Of a stretch of DNA of 64,000 nt, positions 35,584 to 43,459 are shown in pieces. The notes under the pieces were generated by a model that saw only the letters and a list, made by a program, of their open reading frames with translations, did not search any database and was not told the DNA's origin. Source of the stretch: Streptomyces sp. NBC_01304 (GTDB lineage: Bacteria > Actinomycetota > Actinomycetes > Streptomycetales > Streptomycetaceae); assembly GCF_035975855.1 (NCBI RefSeq), contig NZ_CP109055.1, forward strand, positions 434,001 through 498,000. The letters run 5' to 3'. Each line of letters begins with the position of its first letter. The first letter of the stretch is position 1. A program made the position numbers and the translations under genes.

Positions 35584-36828
35584 ATGACATCCAGATCAGC
35601 CTTCTTACGCGTCCCGGTACTGGCCGCATGCGCTGCCGCTGCCGCCGTGCTGATGCTGCCCGGCCCGGTGCAGGGCGCGGACGCGGTCGCGAGCACCGAG
35701 CGGATCAGCGTCGCGCCCGACGGCACGGGCGGCAACTACCACTCCTCGAATCCGGCGGTGAGCGCCGACGGCCGCGTCGTGGCCTTCCAGTCCGCCGCGT
35801 CGAACCTGGTCCCGGGGCCGGTCGTGCAGCCCGACGTCTACTACCGCACCGCGCCGGGCAGCCCGCTCGGCCGCATACACGTGGAGGGGGAATCGACCTC
35901 TTCCCCGCAGGTGTCCGCGAACGGCCGCTATCTGACGTTCGGTTCGTACTCGAGGACGACCACCAAGTCGTCCGTGCACGTGATGGACCTGCGTACGCAA
36001 CGGACCGAACGCCTTGCGCCGGCGCTCGCGAAGAACTGGGAGGTGTCCTACGGTCGCGCCCCGGTCAGCGCGGACGGCCGCTACGTCGCCTTCGTGGCCC
36101 GGCCCACCGTCGACGAGGACGGCGACGGCGTGCTCCCCTGCCGGATCTACGTACTCGACCGGACGACCGGGCAGGCCGACCGGGTCAGCAAGCCGGACGA
36201 CTCCTCGAAGCGGTTCCATGACTGCTACGGGATGTCGATGAGCGCCGACGGGCGGAAGGTCGCCTACTTCGACGGCTGGAGCAATGGCAGTGACAGCGAC
36301 GGCGACCAGGGCGACATCGTGGTCCACGACCGCAGCACGGGCCGGGACGTGCAGGCGGATGCCACCCATGACGGCGGGCCTGCCGATCTGTCGTCCGTGC
36401 AGCCGGTGATCAGCGCCGACGGCTCGAAGGTCGCCTTTGACTCCCGGGCGAACAACCTGGTGCCGGGAGAGGACCCGAACCGCGACTGGAACGCCTTCGT
36501 GCGCGACCTGCGCACCGGCGCCCTGCAGCGCATCGACGGCCGCGCCCCGACCGATGTCACGCTCGCCGAGGACCTCTCCATGAACGGTACGAAGATGGTC
36601 GTGAACACGGCCGACGCGAACCACACGACCCTCGGACTGCAACTGCGTGACCTGCGCACCGGCCGGGACACCCTGCTCGCGCCCGGCGTCGACGGCAAAC
36701 CGGTCACGATCGCAGCCGCCACGCTGAGTCTGGACGGCTCCACGGTCGCCTTCTACTCGTACCATCCAGGGCTCGTCCCCGACGACAACAACCTCATCGG
36801 GGACGTCTTCCTGCGTCACCTGCGCTGA
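35584..36828 (+). CDS. secreted TolB/PD40-type beta-propeller protein (TTA codon)
   Basis: The 414-residue precursor has a signal peptide (residues 1-32, ending VQGADA). It contains repeated PD40-like blades, seen in NPAVSADGRVVAFQSAASNL, APVSADGRYVAFVAR, MSMSADGRKVAYFDG, PVISADGSKVAFDSRANNL and TLSLDGSTVAFYS. Each is followed by a variant of VxxRDLRTG. The fold is that of TolB and related propellers, and it probably binds a ligand or partner at the cell surface. Codon 8 is TTA (35605-35607), so expression should require bldA tRNA. ATG 35584 has AAGGGGGAA upstream. Confidence 0.85.
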   Translation: MTSRSAFLRVPVLAACAAAAAVLMLPGPVQGADAVASTERISVAPDGTGGNYHSSNPAVSADGRVVAFQSAASNLVPGPVVQPDVYYRTAPGSPLGRIHVEGESTSSPQVSANGRYLTFGSYSRTTTKSSVHVMDLRTQRTERLAPALAKNWEVSYGRAPVSADGRYVAFVARPTVDEDGDGVLPCRIYVLDRTTGQADRVSKPDDSSKRFHDCYGMSMSADGRKVAYFDGWSNGSDSDGDQGDIVVHDRSTGRDVQADATHDGGPADLSSVQPVISADGSKVAFDSRANNLVPGEDPNRDWNAFVRDLRTGALQRIDGRAPTDVTLAEDLSMNGTKMVVNTADANHTTLGLQLRDLRTGRDTLLAPGVDGKPVTIAAATLSLDGSTVAFYSYHPGLVPDDNNLIGDVFLRHLR

Positions 36829-36866
36829 CGGCCCGCCCCGACCGAAGCGGCGCGGCGGCCGCCCGC

Positions 36867-37388
36867 TCAGTGTCCGGTGACCACCTTCACCATCACCACA
36901 CCCAGGCCGATCGCCGCGTCCAGCAGCCCCGCCACACACGACAGCAACACCCCTCCACCCATTCGCCGCCCGCCCGCGAAGCCCCACGCCGCCAGCGCGG
37001 CGACATCCACACCGACCGCGATCCACAGTGCGGTGGTCAGATCGAGGGCACCCCACGCCGACAGCGCGACCATCAGCAACGGGCCCGCAGCGCAGCTGAG
37101 CAGCGGGCTGCTGACGAACAGCAGTTGTCGCACCTCGCGCCGATTGGGCAGGCGTTGCTGAACGGCACGGTGGGCCTGCGCGTCAGCCACCAACGTCGCC
37201 AGCCACAACCCCAGCGCGGTGCCCGAGACGTACAGGGCCGCCGTGCCGTGACGGGTCTCAGCGTTCTGAGCCAAGCCGACACTCACGGCGAGCATCGTGA
37301 TGGCCGCATAGATCCGTTCCTTCAGCCGCTCCCCCAACGCGTCAAGCCGCTGGGAAGAAGGCCCCTGACCAGCATCGAGCTCGGACAT
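36867..37388 (-). CDS. hypothetical integral membrane protein
   Basis: The 173-residue protein has a soluble N-terminal 25 residues followed by four to five hydrophobic segments (AAITMLAVSVGLAQ, ALYVSGTALGLWLATLVAD, LLMVALSAWGALDLTTALWI, GLLDAAIGLGVVMVKVV). I do not recognise it. It converges with the PD40 gene. Confidence 0.7.
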   Translation of the reverse strand: MSELDAGQGPSSQRLDALGERLKERIYAAITMLAVSVGLAQNAETRHGTAALYVSGTALGLWLATLVADAQAHRAVQQRLPNRREVRQLLFVSSPLLSCAAGPLLMVALSAWGALDLTTALWIAVGVDVAALAAWGFAGGRRMGGGVLLSCVAGLLDAAIGLGVVMVKVVTGH

Positions 37389-37601
37389 GACGGAACCGTA
37401 CGATCCACCACGAAGCCCATCCGCCCCGACGCGCGGTGGCGGAGATTCGGTGCCCGAGGCGGAGCGGTCGGTGACCTGGCGTGGGCGTCACCGCCGGTCA
37501 CCATTCGACTCCGGGCCGACGAGGGCTCAGGCATGCTCTGCGGCGATCAGGTGGTCCCGCCGGTGCCGGCAGCGAGGCGGCGTCCAGCCCGAAGAAACCC
37601 G

Positions 37602-37632
37602 TTGGGCCAACCACGGCGACCCCTGCTAACCT
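37602..37632 (+). promoter_or_regulatory. putative promoter before the attenuator leader
   Basis: TTGGGC at 37602-37607 and an extended -10 (TGCTAACCT, with TAACCT at 37627-37632) are separated by 19 nt. This would start transcription about 30 nt before the leader-peptide start codon. Confidence 0.35.
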
Positions 37633-37669
37633 CCCGGAGGCCGTGCAACAGAACGAGGAGGTGGTACCC

Positions 37670-37720
37670 GTGAACGTATCGACATGGGTGCTCCCCTCTG
37701 GAGTCATGGTCGGGCGATAG
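37670..37720 (+). CDS. leader peptide of the alpha/beta hydrolase gene
   Basis: A very strong ribosome site (GAGGAGGTGG, 37655-37664) precedes GTG 37670. The short frame encodes VNVSTWVLPSGVMVGR and stops at TAG 37718-37720, 45 nt before the hydrolase start. Its position and strong initiation signal, and the competing hairpins over and after it, suggest a regulatory peptide on which the ribosome may stall. Confidence 0.65.
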   Translation: MNVSTWVLPSGVMVGR

Positions 37721-37765
37721 GTCGTCCGGGAGCGCCGTATTTGAGCACTCCCGAAAGGCACGACC
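37687..37765 (+). promoter_or_regulatory. translational attenuator with mutually exclusive hairpins
   Basis: Downstream of the leader stop, GGTCGT (37720-37725) pairs with ACGACC (37760-37765), and CGGGAG (37727-37732) pairs with CTCCCG (37748-37753), with an extra GC/GC pair inside. The hydrolase ribosome site GAAAGG (37753-37758) is held in the internal loop between these stems, directly before ATG 37766. The leader codons GGTGCTCCC (37687-37695) can instead pair with GGGAGCGCC (37728-37736) through nine pairs including one wobble. A ribosome paused near the leader stop would cover 37720-37732 and free the hydrolase ribosome site. Confidence 0.65.
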
Positions 37766-38500
37766 ATGCGCTTCACTTCTGAACAGCGTCTCGACGACGG
37801 CGTCCTCGAGCGCGAATTCACCCTCGGCGAGATCCCCGGCATCCTGTGGACGCCCGCGTCCGCATCCGCACCGGTCCCGCTGATCCTGATGAGCCCCCCG
37901 CCGCTCGGACTGCGCAAGGCCTACCCCCGTCTGGTGGCCCGGGCCCAGCACGCCGTGGCGGATGGCTTCGCCGTAGCCACCATCGAGCTCCCGGGAAGCG
38001 GGGACCGGCCCCGCCTGGCCACCGCCGAGCAAGCCCTCGCCGATCTGCGGCGGGTGATGCAGGCCGGCGAGCCGGTCAGCGACGAGATCATCGACGCCCT
38101 CATCCTCCCGCTCGTCGACAAGGCGGTCCCGGAGTGGCAGGCCGCCCTGGACGCACTCCTTGAGCTGCCCCAACTCGGCGGCCCGGTCGGCTACTCGGGA
38201 GGCGTGATCTCCATCGGCGTCCGCCTTGCGGTGGTCGAGCCGCGCATCGTGGCCGCCGGGCTCTTCGCCGGGAGTTTCGTGCCGCGCGCCATTCTCGAAG
38301 AGGCCCGCCAGGTCACCATTCCCCTGCACGTCCTGCTGCAGTGGGACGACGAAGGAAACGACCGGCAGGCGGCCCTGGACCTGTTCGACGCCTTCGGCTC
38401 CAAGGAAAAGACCCTGCACGCCAACATGGGCGGACACACCGGCGTCCCGCAGTTCGCGGGGGACGCCGCGGCCCAGTTCTTCACCCGGCATCTGAAGTGA
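37766..38500 (+). CDS. alpha/beta hydrolase under leader-peptide control
   Basis: The 244-residue protein has the alpha/beta-hydrolase nucleophile elbow GYSGG near residue 138, a DWDE-like acid region (LLQWDDEGNDRQAALDLFD) and the late histidine in HANMGGHTGVPQF. Strand LILMSPPPLGLRKAY supplies the oxyanion loop. It resembles dienelactone-hydrolase-type and dipeptidyl-peptidase-like esterases. Leader-peptide control is typical of ribosome-targeting-antibiotic resistance genes, so the enzyme may inactivate such a drug; this is inference. Initiation at ATG 37766 depends on the GAAAGG site embedded in the leader hairpin. Confidence 0.85.
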   Translation: MRFTSEQRLDDGVLEREFTLGEIPGILWTPASASAPVPLILMSPPPLGLRKAYPRLVARAQHAVADGFAVATIELPGSGDRPRLATAEQALADLRRVMQAGEPVSDEIIDALILPLVDKAVPEWQAALDALLELPQLGGPVGYSGGVISIGVRLAVVEPRIVAAGLFAGSFVPRAILEEARQVTIPLHVLLQWDDEGNDRQAALDLFDAFGSKEKTLHANMGGHTGVPQFAGDAAAQFFTRHLK

Positions 38501-38690
38501 GGCCCGGCCGGTAGCCGACGGTAGGCGCTGTCGGCCAGGACGCCGTCGTCGAGGACAGGCCCAGGCCCAGGCCCTCCTCGACGGCGGCGGCCGGCGGATA
38601 CACAACCGCCCCGGCCACCGGTACCGGTCGTCGTCGCCACCGCCGGTCGGGGCGGTGCTCGGCCCGTACGGTGCGGACCGCCGGGTCCGT

Positions 38691-38721
38691 TTGACCTTGA
38701 CACGGTGACAAGGTCTTCACT
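38691..38721 (+). promoter_or_regulatory. MerR-type promoter with dyad operator
   Basis: TTGACC (38691-38696) and TTCACT (38716-38721) are spaced by 19 nt, the over-long spacing characteristic of MerR-activated promoters. The spacer region holds a dyad centred on 38704: GACCTTG and CAC on the left mirror GTG and CAAGGTC on the right (38693-38715, 20 of 22 arm bases paired). It lies 22 nt before the HEAT gene start. Confidence 0.7.
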
Positions 38722-38742
38722 GCTTGCCAGGAGGTGGTCACG

Positions 38743-39414
38743 GTGACGATCACAAGGCAAGGCGCGGATGCGATGCGGGTACTCCAAGGCCTTGAGGACG
38801 GCCGTTCGTCCGTACGACTGCGGGCTGCTCTCGCGGTCGGTACGACACCTGACCCGCGCTTCGTCGACAAGCTCATCGAGCGCTGCGCGATCGAGCCCGA
38901 ATTCTTCGTCCGCGACATGCTGACCTGGGCGCTCACCCGGCACCCGGTGTCCTGGACGCTCCCCGTCCTGGTCCGCGAAGTGCGCTCGGAGCAGGCGCAG
39001 GCCCGGAGCCAGGCGCTGCACACGCTGTCCAAGATCGGGGACCGGCAGGCCTGGCCGACGATCACGCGGGCGCTGTTGTCCGACGCCGACGACGAGGTGG
39101 CGCGAAGCGCCTGGCGGGCCGCGGTCGTGCTGGTGCCGGACGGCGAGGAGACGGCGTTGGCCGCGGTGTTGGCGACGCAGCTCGGGCGCGGTGAGCGGGA
39201 GACGCAGCTGAGTCTCAGCCGAGCGCTGGTCGCGCTGGGCGAGGTGATCGTGCCGGCGCTGCGAGCTGCGACGACGGCCCCCGACCCGGGGGTGCGCGTG
39301 CACGCGCACGCCACGCAACGGCTGCTGCGCGAGCCGGATGCCGGATTCGAGTACGCGATCGAGGAGGCCAAGCGCGTCGTGGCCCTCGGCGGGTCCGGCC
39401 GGGAGAGACGATAG
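38743..39414 (+). CDS. HEAT-repeat protein, partner of the MerR-HEAT regulator
   Basis: GTG 38743 is chosen because AGGAGG at 38729-38734 lies eight nt upstream. The 223-residue protein consists of HEAT-like helix pairs: SSVRLRAALAVGTTPDPRFV, FFVRDMLTWALTRHPVSW, ARSQALHTLSKIGDRQAW, EVARSAWRAAVVLVPDGEE and GVRVHAHATQRLLREPDAG. It would act as a soluble protein-binding scaffold. The downstream MerR-type gene begins three nt after its stop codon and has HEAT repeats of the same style, so the two form a tight operon. Confidence 0.85.
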   Translation: MTITRQGADAMRVLQGLEDGRSSVRLRAALAVGTTPDPRFVDKLIERCAIEPEFFVRDMLTWALTRHPVSWTLPVLVREVRSEQAQARSQALHTLSKIGDRQAWPTITRALLSDADDEVARSAWRAAVVLVPDGEETALAAVLATQLGRGERETQLSLSRALVALGEVIVPALRAATTAPDPGVRVHAHATQRLLREPDAGFEYAIEEAKRVVALGGSGRERR

Positions 39415-39417
39415 GGC

Positions 39418-40422
39418 GTGTTGATCGGTGAGGTGGCGCGACGGTCCGGGGTCAGTTCCCGCATGCTCCGGCATTACGAATCGCTCGGCCTGGTGCGGCC
39501 GTCTGGCCGTACGGGCTCCGGTTATCGGGAGTATTCCGGCGACGACATCCGGCGGATCTTCCACATCGAGAGCCTGCGGTCGCTGGGCATGTCGCTGCGT
39601 GAGATCGGGCGCGCGCTCGACGATCCCGGCTTCACGCCCTCGACGCTCGTCGACGGCCTCATCCGTCAGACACGCGACCGCATCGCGGCCGAGACCGAGC
39701 TGCTCACGCGGCTGCGCCGGATCGATGCGGCAGAGCCCACCGGTTGGGAGGACGTCCTCCAGGTCGTGGCGCTGCTGCAGGCACTGGGGTCGAAGAGCGC
39801 CGACGCGCGTCAGCGCGCGGCCCTCTCCTCGGCCGGCGAGCTGCCGGTGCCGGTGGAGGCGCTGGTCGAGGCGGCTCTGAGCGAGGGGGATCCGAACGTC
39901 GCCGGAGCCCTGCGATGGGCGCTGGCTCGATCGGGCGACGGCGCTCCGGCACTGCTGGCGGAAGGCCTCGCCTCACCGCTGGCCGCGGTCCGCGAACGTG
40001 CCGTTCAGTGCCTTGCCGAGATGCCCGGTGATGAAGCCGCCGCGCAGCTGCGGGCCGCTCTCACGAATCCCGACGTCGTGGTCCGCGGGTATGCGGCTCT
40101 GGCGCTCGGGACGCGTGGAGTCTGCGAAGCGATGCCGACGCTCATCGACATGATTGTGGAGGGAAGGAACGACACCGATGCGGCCGACGCCCTGAGTGTG
40201 CTGGCGAGCGACATCGAGGCCGCGGATCAGATCGCGACCAGGCTCGTCGACCGCCTCGCCGACGACGCCACGCAATCTCCTGCACGTGGACGGCTGACCC
40301 AAGCCCTGGCGGCCGTCCCGGGGACGACGGCGTCACATGCCCTCGTCGAGCTGTCGCATGACGAGGACCGTGCCGTTGCGTTGACCGCGGCGTACCTTCT
40401 TCAGCTACGCAGCGCACGGTGA
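39418..40422 (+). CDS. MerR-family regulator fused to HEAT repeats
   Basis: The 334-residue protein begins with a complete MerR winged helix (MLIGEVARRSGVSSRMLRHY, SLGLVRPSGRTGSGYREYSG, IRRIFHIESLRSLGMSLREI) and the dimerisation helix to about residue 105. Instead of a small effector domain it continues with about 200 residues of HEAT repeats (DPNVAGALRWALARSGDG, SPLAAVRERAVQCLAEMPG, NPDVVVRGYAALALGTRGV, DRAVALTAAYLLQL). It probably autoregulates through the dyad in the 19-bp-spaced promoter upstream of its operon. The effector may be the upstream HEAT protein or a protein signal. GTG 39418 follows the upstream stop by three nt. Confidence 0.88.
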   Translation: MLIGEVARRSGVSSRMLRHYESLGLVRPSGRTGSGYREYSGDDIRRIFHIESLRSLGMSLREIGRALDDPGFTPSTLVDGLIRQTRDRIAAETELLTRLRRIDAAEPTGWEDVLQVVALLQALGSKSADARQRAALSSAGELPVPVEALVEAALSEGDPNVAGALRWALARSGDGAPALLAEGLASPLAAVRERAVQCLAEMPGDEAAAQLRAALTNPDVVVRGYAALALGTRGVCEAMPTLIDMIVEGRNDTDAADALSVLASDIEAADQIATRLVDRLADDATQSPARGRLTQALAAVPGTTASHALVELSHDEDRAVALTAAYLLQLRSAR

Positions 40423-40505
40423 GGGTCTCCCCCGGCATGCCTCAACTGCGGTTCAACAGGCGGCGCCGCCGTCGGCGCAAGGCGCTACGGCACATCGCCG
40501 AGCCG

Positions 40506-40538
40506 GTACGCGGGCGGGCATGACCCCCGCCCGCGTAC
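40506..40538. terminator. strong hairpin between MerR-HEAT and RIO genes
   Basis: GTACGCGGGCGGG (40506-40518) and CCCGCCCGCGTAC (40526-40538) form a perfect 13-bp stem with a 7-nt loop between convergent genes. Confidence 0.7.
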
Positions 40539-40566
40539 GGCAGCCGCGCCTGGGCGGCCGCCTGGT

Positions 40567-41508
40567 TCAAAAGGCGTGCGCCATGAGCTCCCCGAACAGC
40601 GCGTCCTCGTCGGCATCGAGGCCCCGCGAGCGGAACCAGCTGCAGATGTTCGCGCAGTCACGCTGGAGGAAGGTCATCCCGTTCAGGTTGCCGACCAGGT
40701 CGACGAGCTGTGGCAGGTCGATGATGACCAGCCGCTCGCCCGCCGCCAGGATGTTGTACGCCGAGAGGTCGCCGTGCACGACGCCGTTCTGCACCATCGT
40801 GGCGAGCGCATCGGTGAGCTGCTGGAAGTACGAGGCCAGCAGCTCAGGTGAGGGTCGGGTCTGGGCGAGCCGGGGCGCGGTCGCGACGGCGCCGTCCTCG
40901 TCGACAACCGTGATCCACTCCATCAGGATCTCAGTGCCGTCGATCTGTACCGGGTAGGGAACCGGCAGCCCGAGGCCCCAGAGCCGCACCAGCGCACCCC
41001 ACTCGGACACCGCCCACTCGCCGGCCGCGACCTGTCGGCCGAAGGTGCTCTTGCGTTTGACGGCCCGCTCGTCACGTGAGCGCTTCATCGAGCGGCCCTC
41101 GGTGTAGGACGCGGCGCGGTGGAAGGTCCGGTGCTCGGAAGAGCGGTACCGCTTGGCCGCCATGATCACCCCGCCGCCGGCGGGGTCGCGCGGGTCGGCG
41201 CGTTCGATGAGGTGGACGTCGGCTTCCTTGCCGGTCTTCAGGACGCCGAGTTCGGTGTCGATCGCGCCCTGCGAGGTCACCACCCAGTCCGGGAGCGGCT
41301 CGGGGCCTCGGCTGAGGGGTTCGACGCGCAGCCAGGTCGACCAGCGCTGGCCGTCCTCGAGGTCGTCGTAGGCACGGAAGTCGAAGATGAACCGGTCGTC
41401 GATGTCGCTCAGGTCGCGCCGGGGCGGGACGTAGCGGTAGGCGTCGGTGCTGAAGTCGTCAGGAAATGCCAGGGACTGAGGGTGCTGCGGGAAGTTGTCG
41501 TGAGACAT
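40567..41508 (-). CDS. RIO-type serine protein kinase
   Basis: The 313-residue protein has the RIO kinase core: a short P-loop equivalent (GVLKTGKEADVHLIER), the invariant lysine in MAAKRYRSSEHRTF, the catalytic loop VVHGDLSAYNIL near residue 245 and the metal-binding IIDLPQLVDL in place of DFG. The flexible loop and a missing activation segment agree with the family. In bacteria such kinases have no established target; archaeal and eukaryotic homologs act in ribosome maturation. ATG 41508 has only a distant GGAG, which is held in a potential hairpin with an upstream segment. Confidence 0.85.
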   Translation of the reverse strand: MSHDNFPQHPQSLAFPDDFSTDAYRYVPPRRDLSDIDDRFIFDFRAYDDLEDGQRWSTWLRVEPLSRGPEPLPDWVVTSQGAIDTELGVLKTGKEADVHLIERADPRDPAGGGVIMAAKRYRSSEHRTFHRAASYTEGRSMKRSRDERAVKRKSTFGRQVAAGEWAVSEWGALVRLWGLGLPVPYPVQIDGTEILMEWITVVDEDGAVATAPRLAQTRPSPELLASYFQQLTDALATMVQNGVVHGDLSAYNILAAGERLVIIDLPQLVDLVGNLNGMTFLQRDCANICSWFRSRGLDADEDALFGELMAHAF

Positions 41509-41575
41509 CGCTGGGGGTGCTCCATGAGGTGAGAGTGAGGCGGTCGGCGGGCAGGCCGAGGACAGTCGTGGTCAC
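41459..41575 (-). CDS. putative 38-codon upstream frame overlapping the RIO start
   Basis: AGGAGG (minus strand, 41588-41583) sits seven nt before GTG 41575, a textbook initiation site and far better than that of the RIO gene. The frame reads VTTTVLGLPADRLTLTSWST, runs through the RIO start in another phase and stops at 41459-41461. It may be a translated leader that opens the RIO ribosome site, or an accident of GC-rich sequence. Confidence 0.35.
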   Translation of the reverse strand: MTTTVLGLPADRLTLTSWSTPSDVSRQLPAAPSVPGIS

Positions 41576-41616
41576 GGTCGTGCCTCCTCTCGTGGAGCAC
41601 CGGGCGGCTCCCGGTG
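41516..41616 (-). promoter_or_regulatory. possible competing hairpins in the RIO leader
   Basis: On the minus strand, CACCGGG (41616-41610) pairs with CCCGGTG (41604-41598) over five nt. Alternatively, GGTGCTCC (41601-41594) can pair with GGAGCACC (41523-41516), which contains the only purine-rich ribosome-site candidate for the RIO gene. The two foldings exclude each other, and the second spans the putative leader frame. Confidence 0.4.
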
Positions 41617-41660
41617 GCTCGCCCATGGTGAGGGGCGGTCAGGGGAAGTGGCAACCGAAT

Positions 41661-41685
41661 AAAACCGGCCCGCGTCGAGCGGGCC
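41661..41685 (-). terminator. intrinsic terminator upstream of the RIO leader
   Basis: On the minus strand a 7-bp GC stem (GGCCCGC and GCGGGCC, plus strand 41667-41673 and 41679-41685) with a 5-nt loop is followed by TTTT. It either ends transcripts from the distant monooxygenase gene or forms part of the RIO leader. Confidence 0.55.
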
Positions 41686-41689
41686 CGGC

Positions 41690-42253
41690 TGTGCCGTGGG
41701 TTTCCGGCGTGATCCTCCGTACCGGACGCCTCCCAGGCCTGCTCAGGCTGGCATCGCCCGGTCGTTGCCCGCCGGACTCCTGGTGGACAAGCAGCCCCGA
41801 CGGCCCGTGCGCGAGCGGGACGGGTGCCCCGCACTTCGCACAGGACGGCATCGGGGCCACGTCGACGTGCTGCGTCACGGCGTCCGGGGCGGCTGCCCCT
41901 GCCGCACCGGGCGGGTGCACGGCCGGCCCTGTCCCCGATGCCCGCGACCTGCCGCGCCTCGCCCTCGACTTCCTGCCGCAGGTTCTGCTCGTCGCCGTCC
42001 CCGCAGCCGAGCGCCATCGCCGGCTGCCGGACGGCCCCTCCGACCACACTCGGCCTGGAGCTGACTGCGGGCTGTCCACTGCCGGCCCGCAGTCAGCCCC
42101 AACACCAGCCGGTGCTCTGCCAGTTGCATCCAGGTCACGGGGGTGGTCCTACCGCTCCTGACCTCGCCGCGAGGGCTCATCCCGCAGCTTCACCAGTGCT
42201 CGATTCGCGCCCTGGGCGCGGTGATCCGAACGGCTACTCCCCCGGGCCCTGGG
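41690..42253. other. intergenic region with a possible zinc-finger relic
   Basis: No complete gene is supported in these 564 nt. One minus-strand frame contains PSCAKCGAPVPLAHGPSG, a CxxC knuckle without a partner pair, which could be a remnant. No start site accompanies it. Confidence 0.35.
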
Positions 42254-43315
42254 TCACTGACCGCTGCCTCCGAAGGCCGCGGCGCCCTCTTGGCCCTTCA
42301 CCTGGTTTTCCGTCACGTACGGTCGCAACTCGGCCTCGTACGCGGTGAACGCGGCGGTGTGGTCGCCGTCGGCAGCGGCCAGGTGCCGGGCCAGGGCGCG
42401 GGCGCCCAGCAAGGCCTGCGAGGTGCCCATGCCGGCGGTCGGCGCGGCGCAGTACCCGGCGTCGCCGACGAGGACGACCCGGCCGGTCGACCAGGCGTCC
42501 AGGCGGACCTGGCTGGAGGAGGAGAAGTAGAAGTCGTCGGCGGCCGACATCGCCTTCAGGAGGTCGGGCACGACCCAGCCGGCACCGGCGAACGCGTCCC
42601 GCAGGGCCTGCTCCTGCTCGCTGCGTGGACGGCGGTCCAGGAGAGGCGCGTCGGTTGCGCACGACAGGCTCACCGACATCCGGTCGGCGTCCGCGGCGCT
42701 GAAGGCGTAGACGGCGGTGCCGTCGCCGGTGTGCAGCACACCGCTGTGGTCGAGGCCGAGGATGTTGTCGGCGGTGAACCCGGCGCCCGACATGCCCAGG
42801 TGACGCAGCGCCTGCTCGTGCGGGCCGAAGGCCAGGCGCCGGACCTTGGAGAAGAGTCCGTCCGCGCCGACCACCAGGTCGAAGGTACGAGGCGCGCCGT
42901 GCTCGAACTCGACCGCGACACCGCCGTCGTGCTGGGTGAGCGCGGTGATGGAGTCACCGAAGACATAGGTGAGCTCCGGCGCGGTCAGCCGGTGCAGGAT
43001 CCTCGTCAGCTCGGGCTTGGGTACCTCCAGTTCGCCCGCGAACGCCTCGGCCGGCAGGCGGCCGATCTCGGCCCCGTCCGCGTCGACCAGCGTGGTGCCG
43101 CGCATCGCGGTGTCGTGGCCGCGGATCTCGTCCAGGACTCCGAGTTCCCCGAGGACGTCGAAGGCGGCGCCGCGGAAGTCGACGGCGTACCCGCTGCCGC
43201 GCAGACCGGGGGCCAGTTCGACGACGGTGACGTCGTAGCCGTCGCGGTGCAGGAAGTGTCCGAGGGCGGCGCCCGCCACACCGGCACCTGATATGAGGAC
43301 CGTGGTGTTCGTCAT
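42254..43315 (-). CDS. FAD-dependent monooxygenase (PHBH/TetX-like)
   Basis: The 353-residue protein has the N-terminal FAD-binding GxGxxG variant VLISGAGVAGAALGHFL, the DG motif VVGADGLFSKVRR near residue 145, and the late FAD motif RVVLVGDAGYCAAPTAGMG near residue 280. These are the marks of class A flavoprotein hydroxylases, including TetX and secondary-metabolite oxygenases. Substrate cannot be inferred; neighbours are unrelated. ATG 43315 is chosen because MTNTTVLISGAG starts at the usual distance from the flavin motif, although no good ribosome site precedes it. Confidence 0.87.
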   Translation of the reverse strand: MTNTTVLISGAGVAGAALGHFLHRDGYDVTVVELAPGLRGSGYAVDFRGAAFDVLGELGVLDEIRGHDTAMRGTTLVDADGAEIGRLPAEAFAGELEVPKPELTRILHRLTAPELTYVFGDSITALTQHDGGVAVEFEHGAPRTFDLVVGADGLFSKVRRLAFGPHEQALRHLGMSGAGFTADNILGLDHSGVLHTGDGTAVYAFSAADADRMSVSLSCATDAPLLDRRPRSEQEQALRDAFAGAGWVVPDLLKAMSAADDFYFSSSSQVRLDAWSTGRVVLVGDAGYCAAPTAGMGTSQALLGARALARHLAAADGDHTAAFTAYEAELRPYVTENQVKGQEGAAAFGGSGQ

Positions 43316-43459
43316 GGGGCAGGACCGTAGCCCCTGTCCACCCACCTGGTCTGCCCAACTGCGTGAAGAAGAACGGCAGTCCGGCGCCGGATCAGGTCGC
43401 AAACGCGTACGGGCATCGGCCGCGTACGGGGTCGGGCCGCCTCCGCGCCGGGCGCCCCG

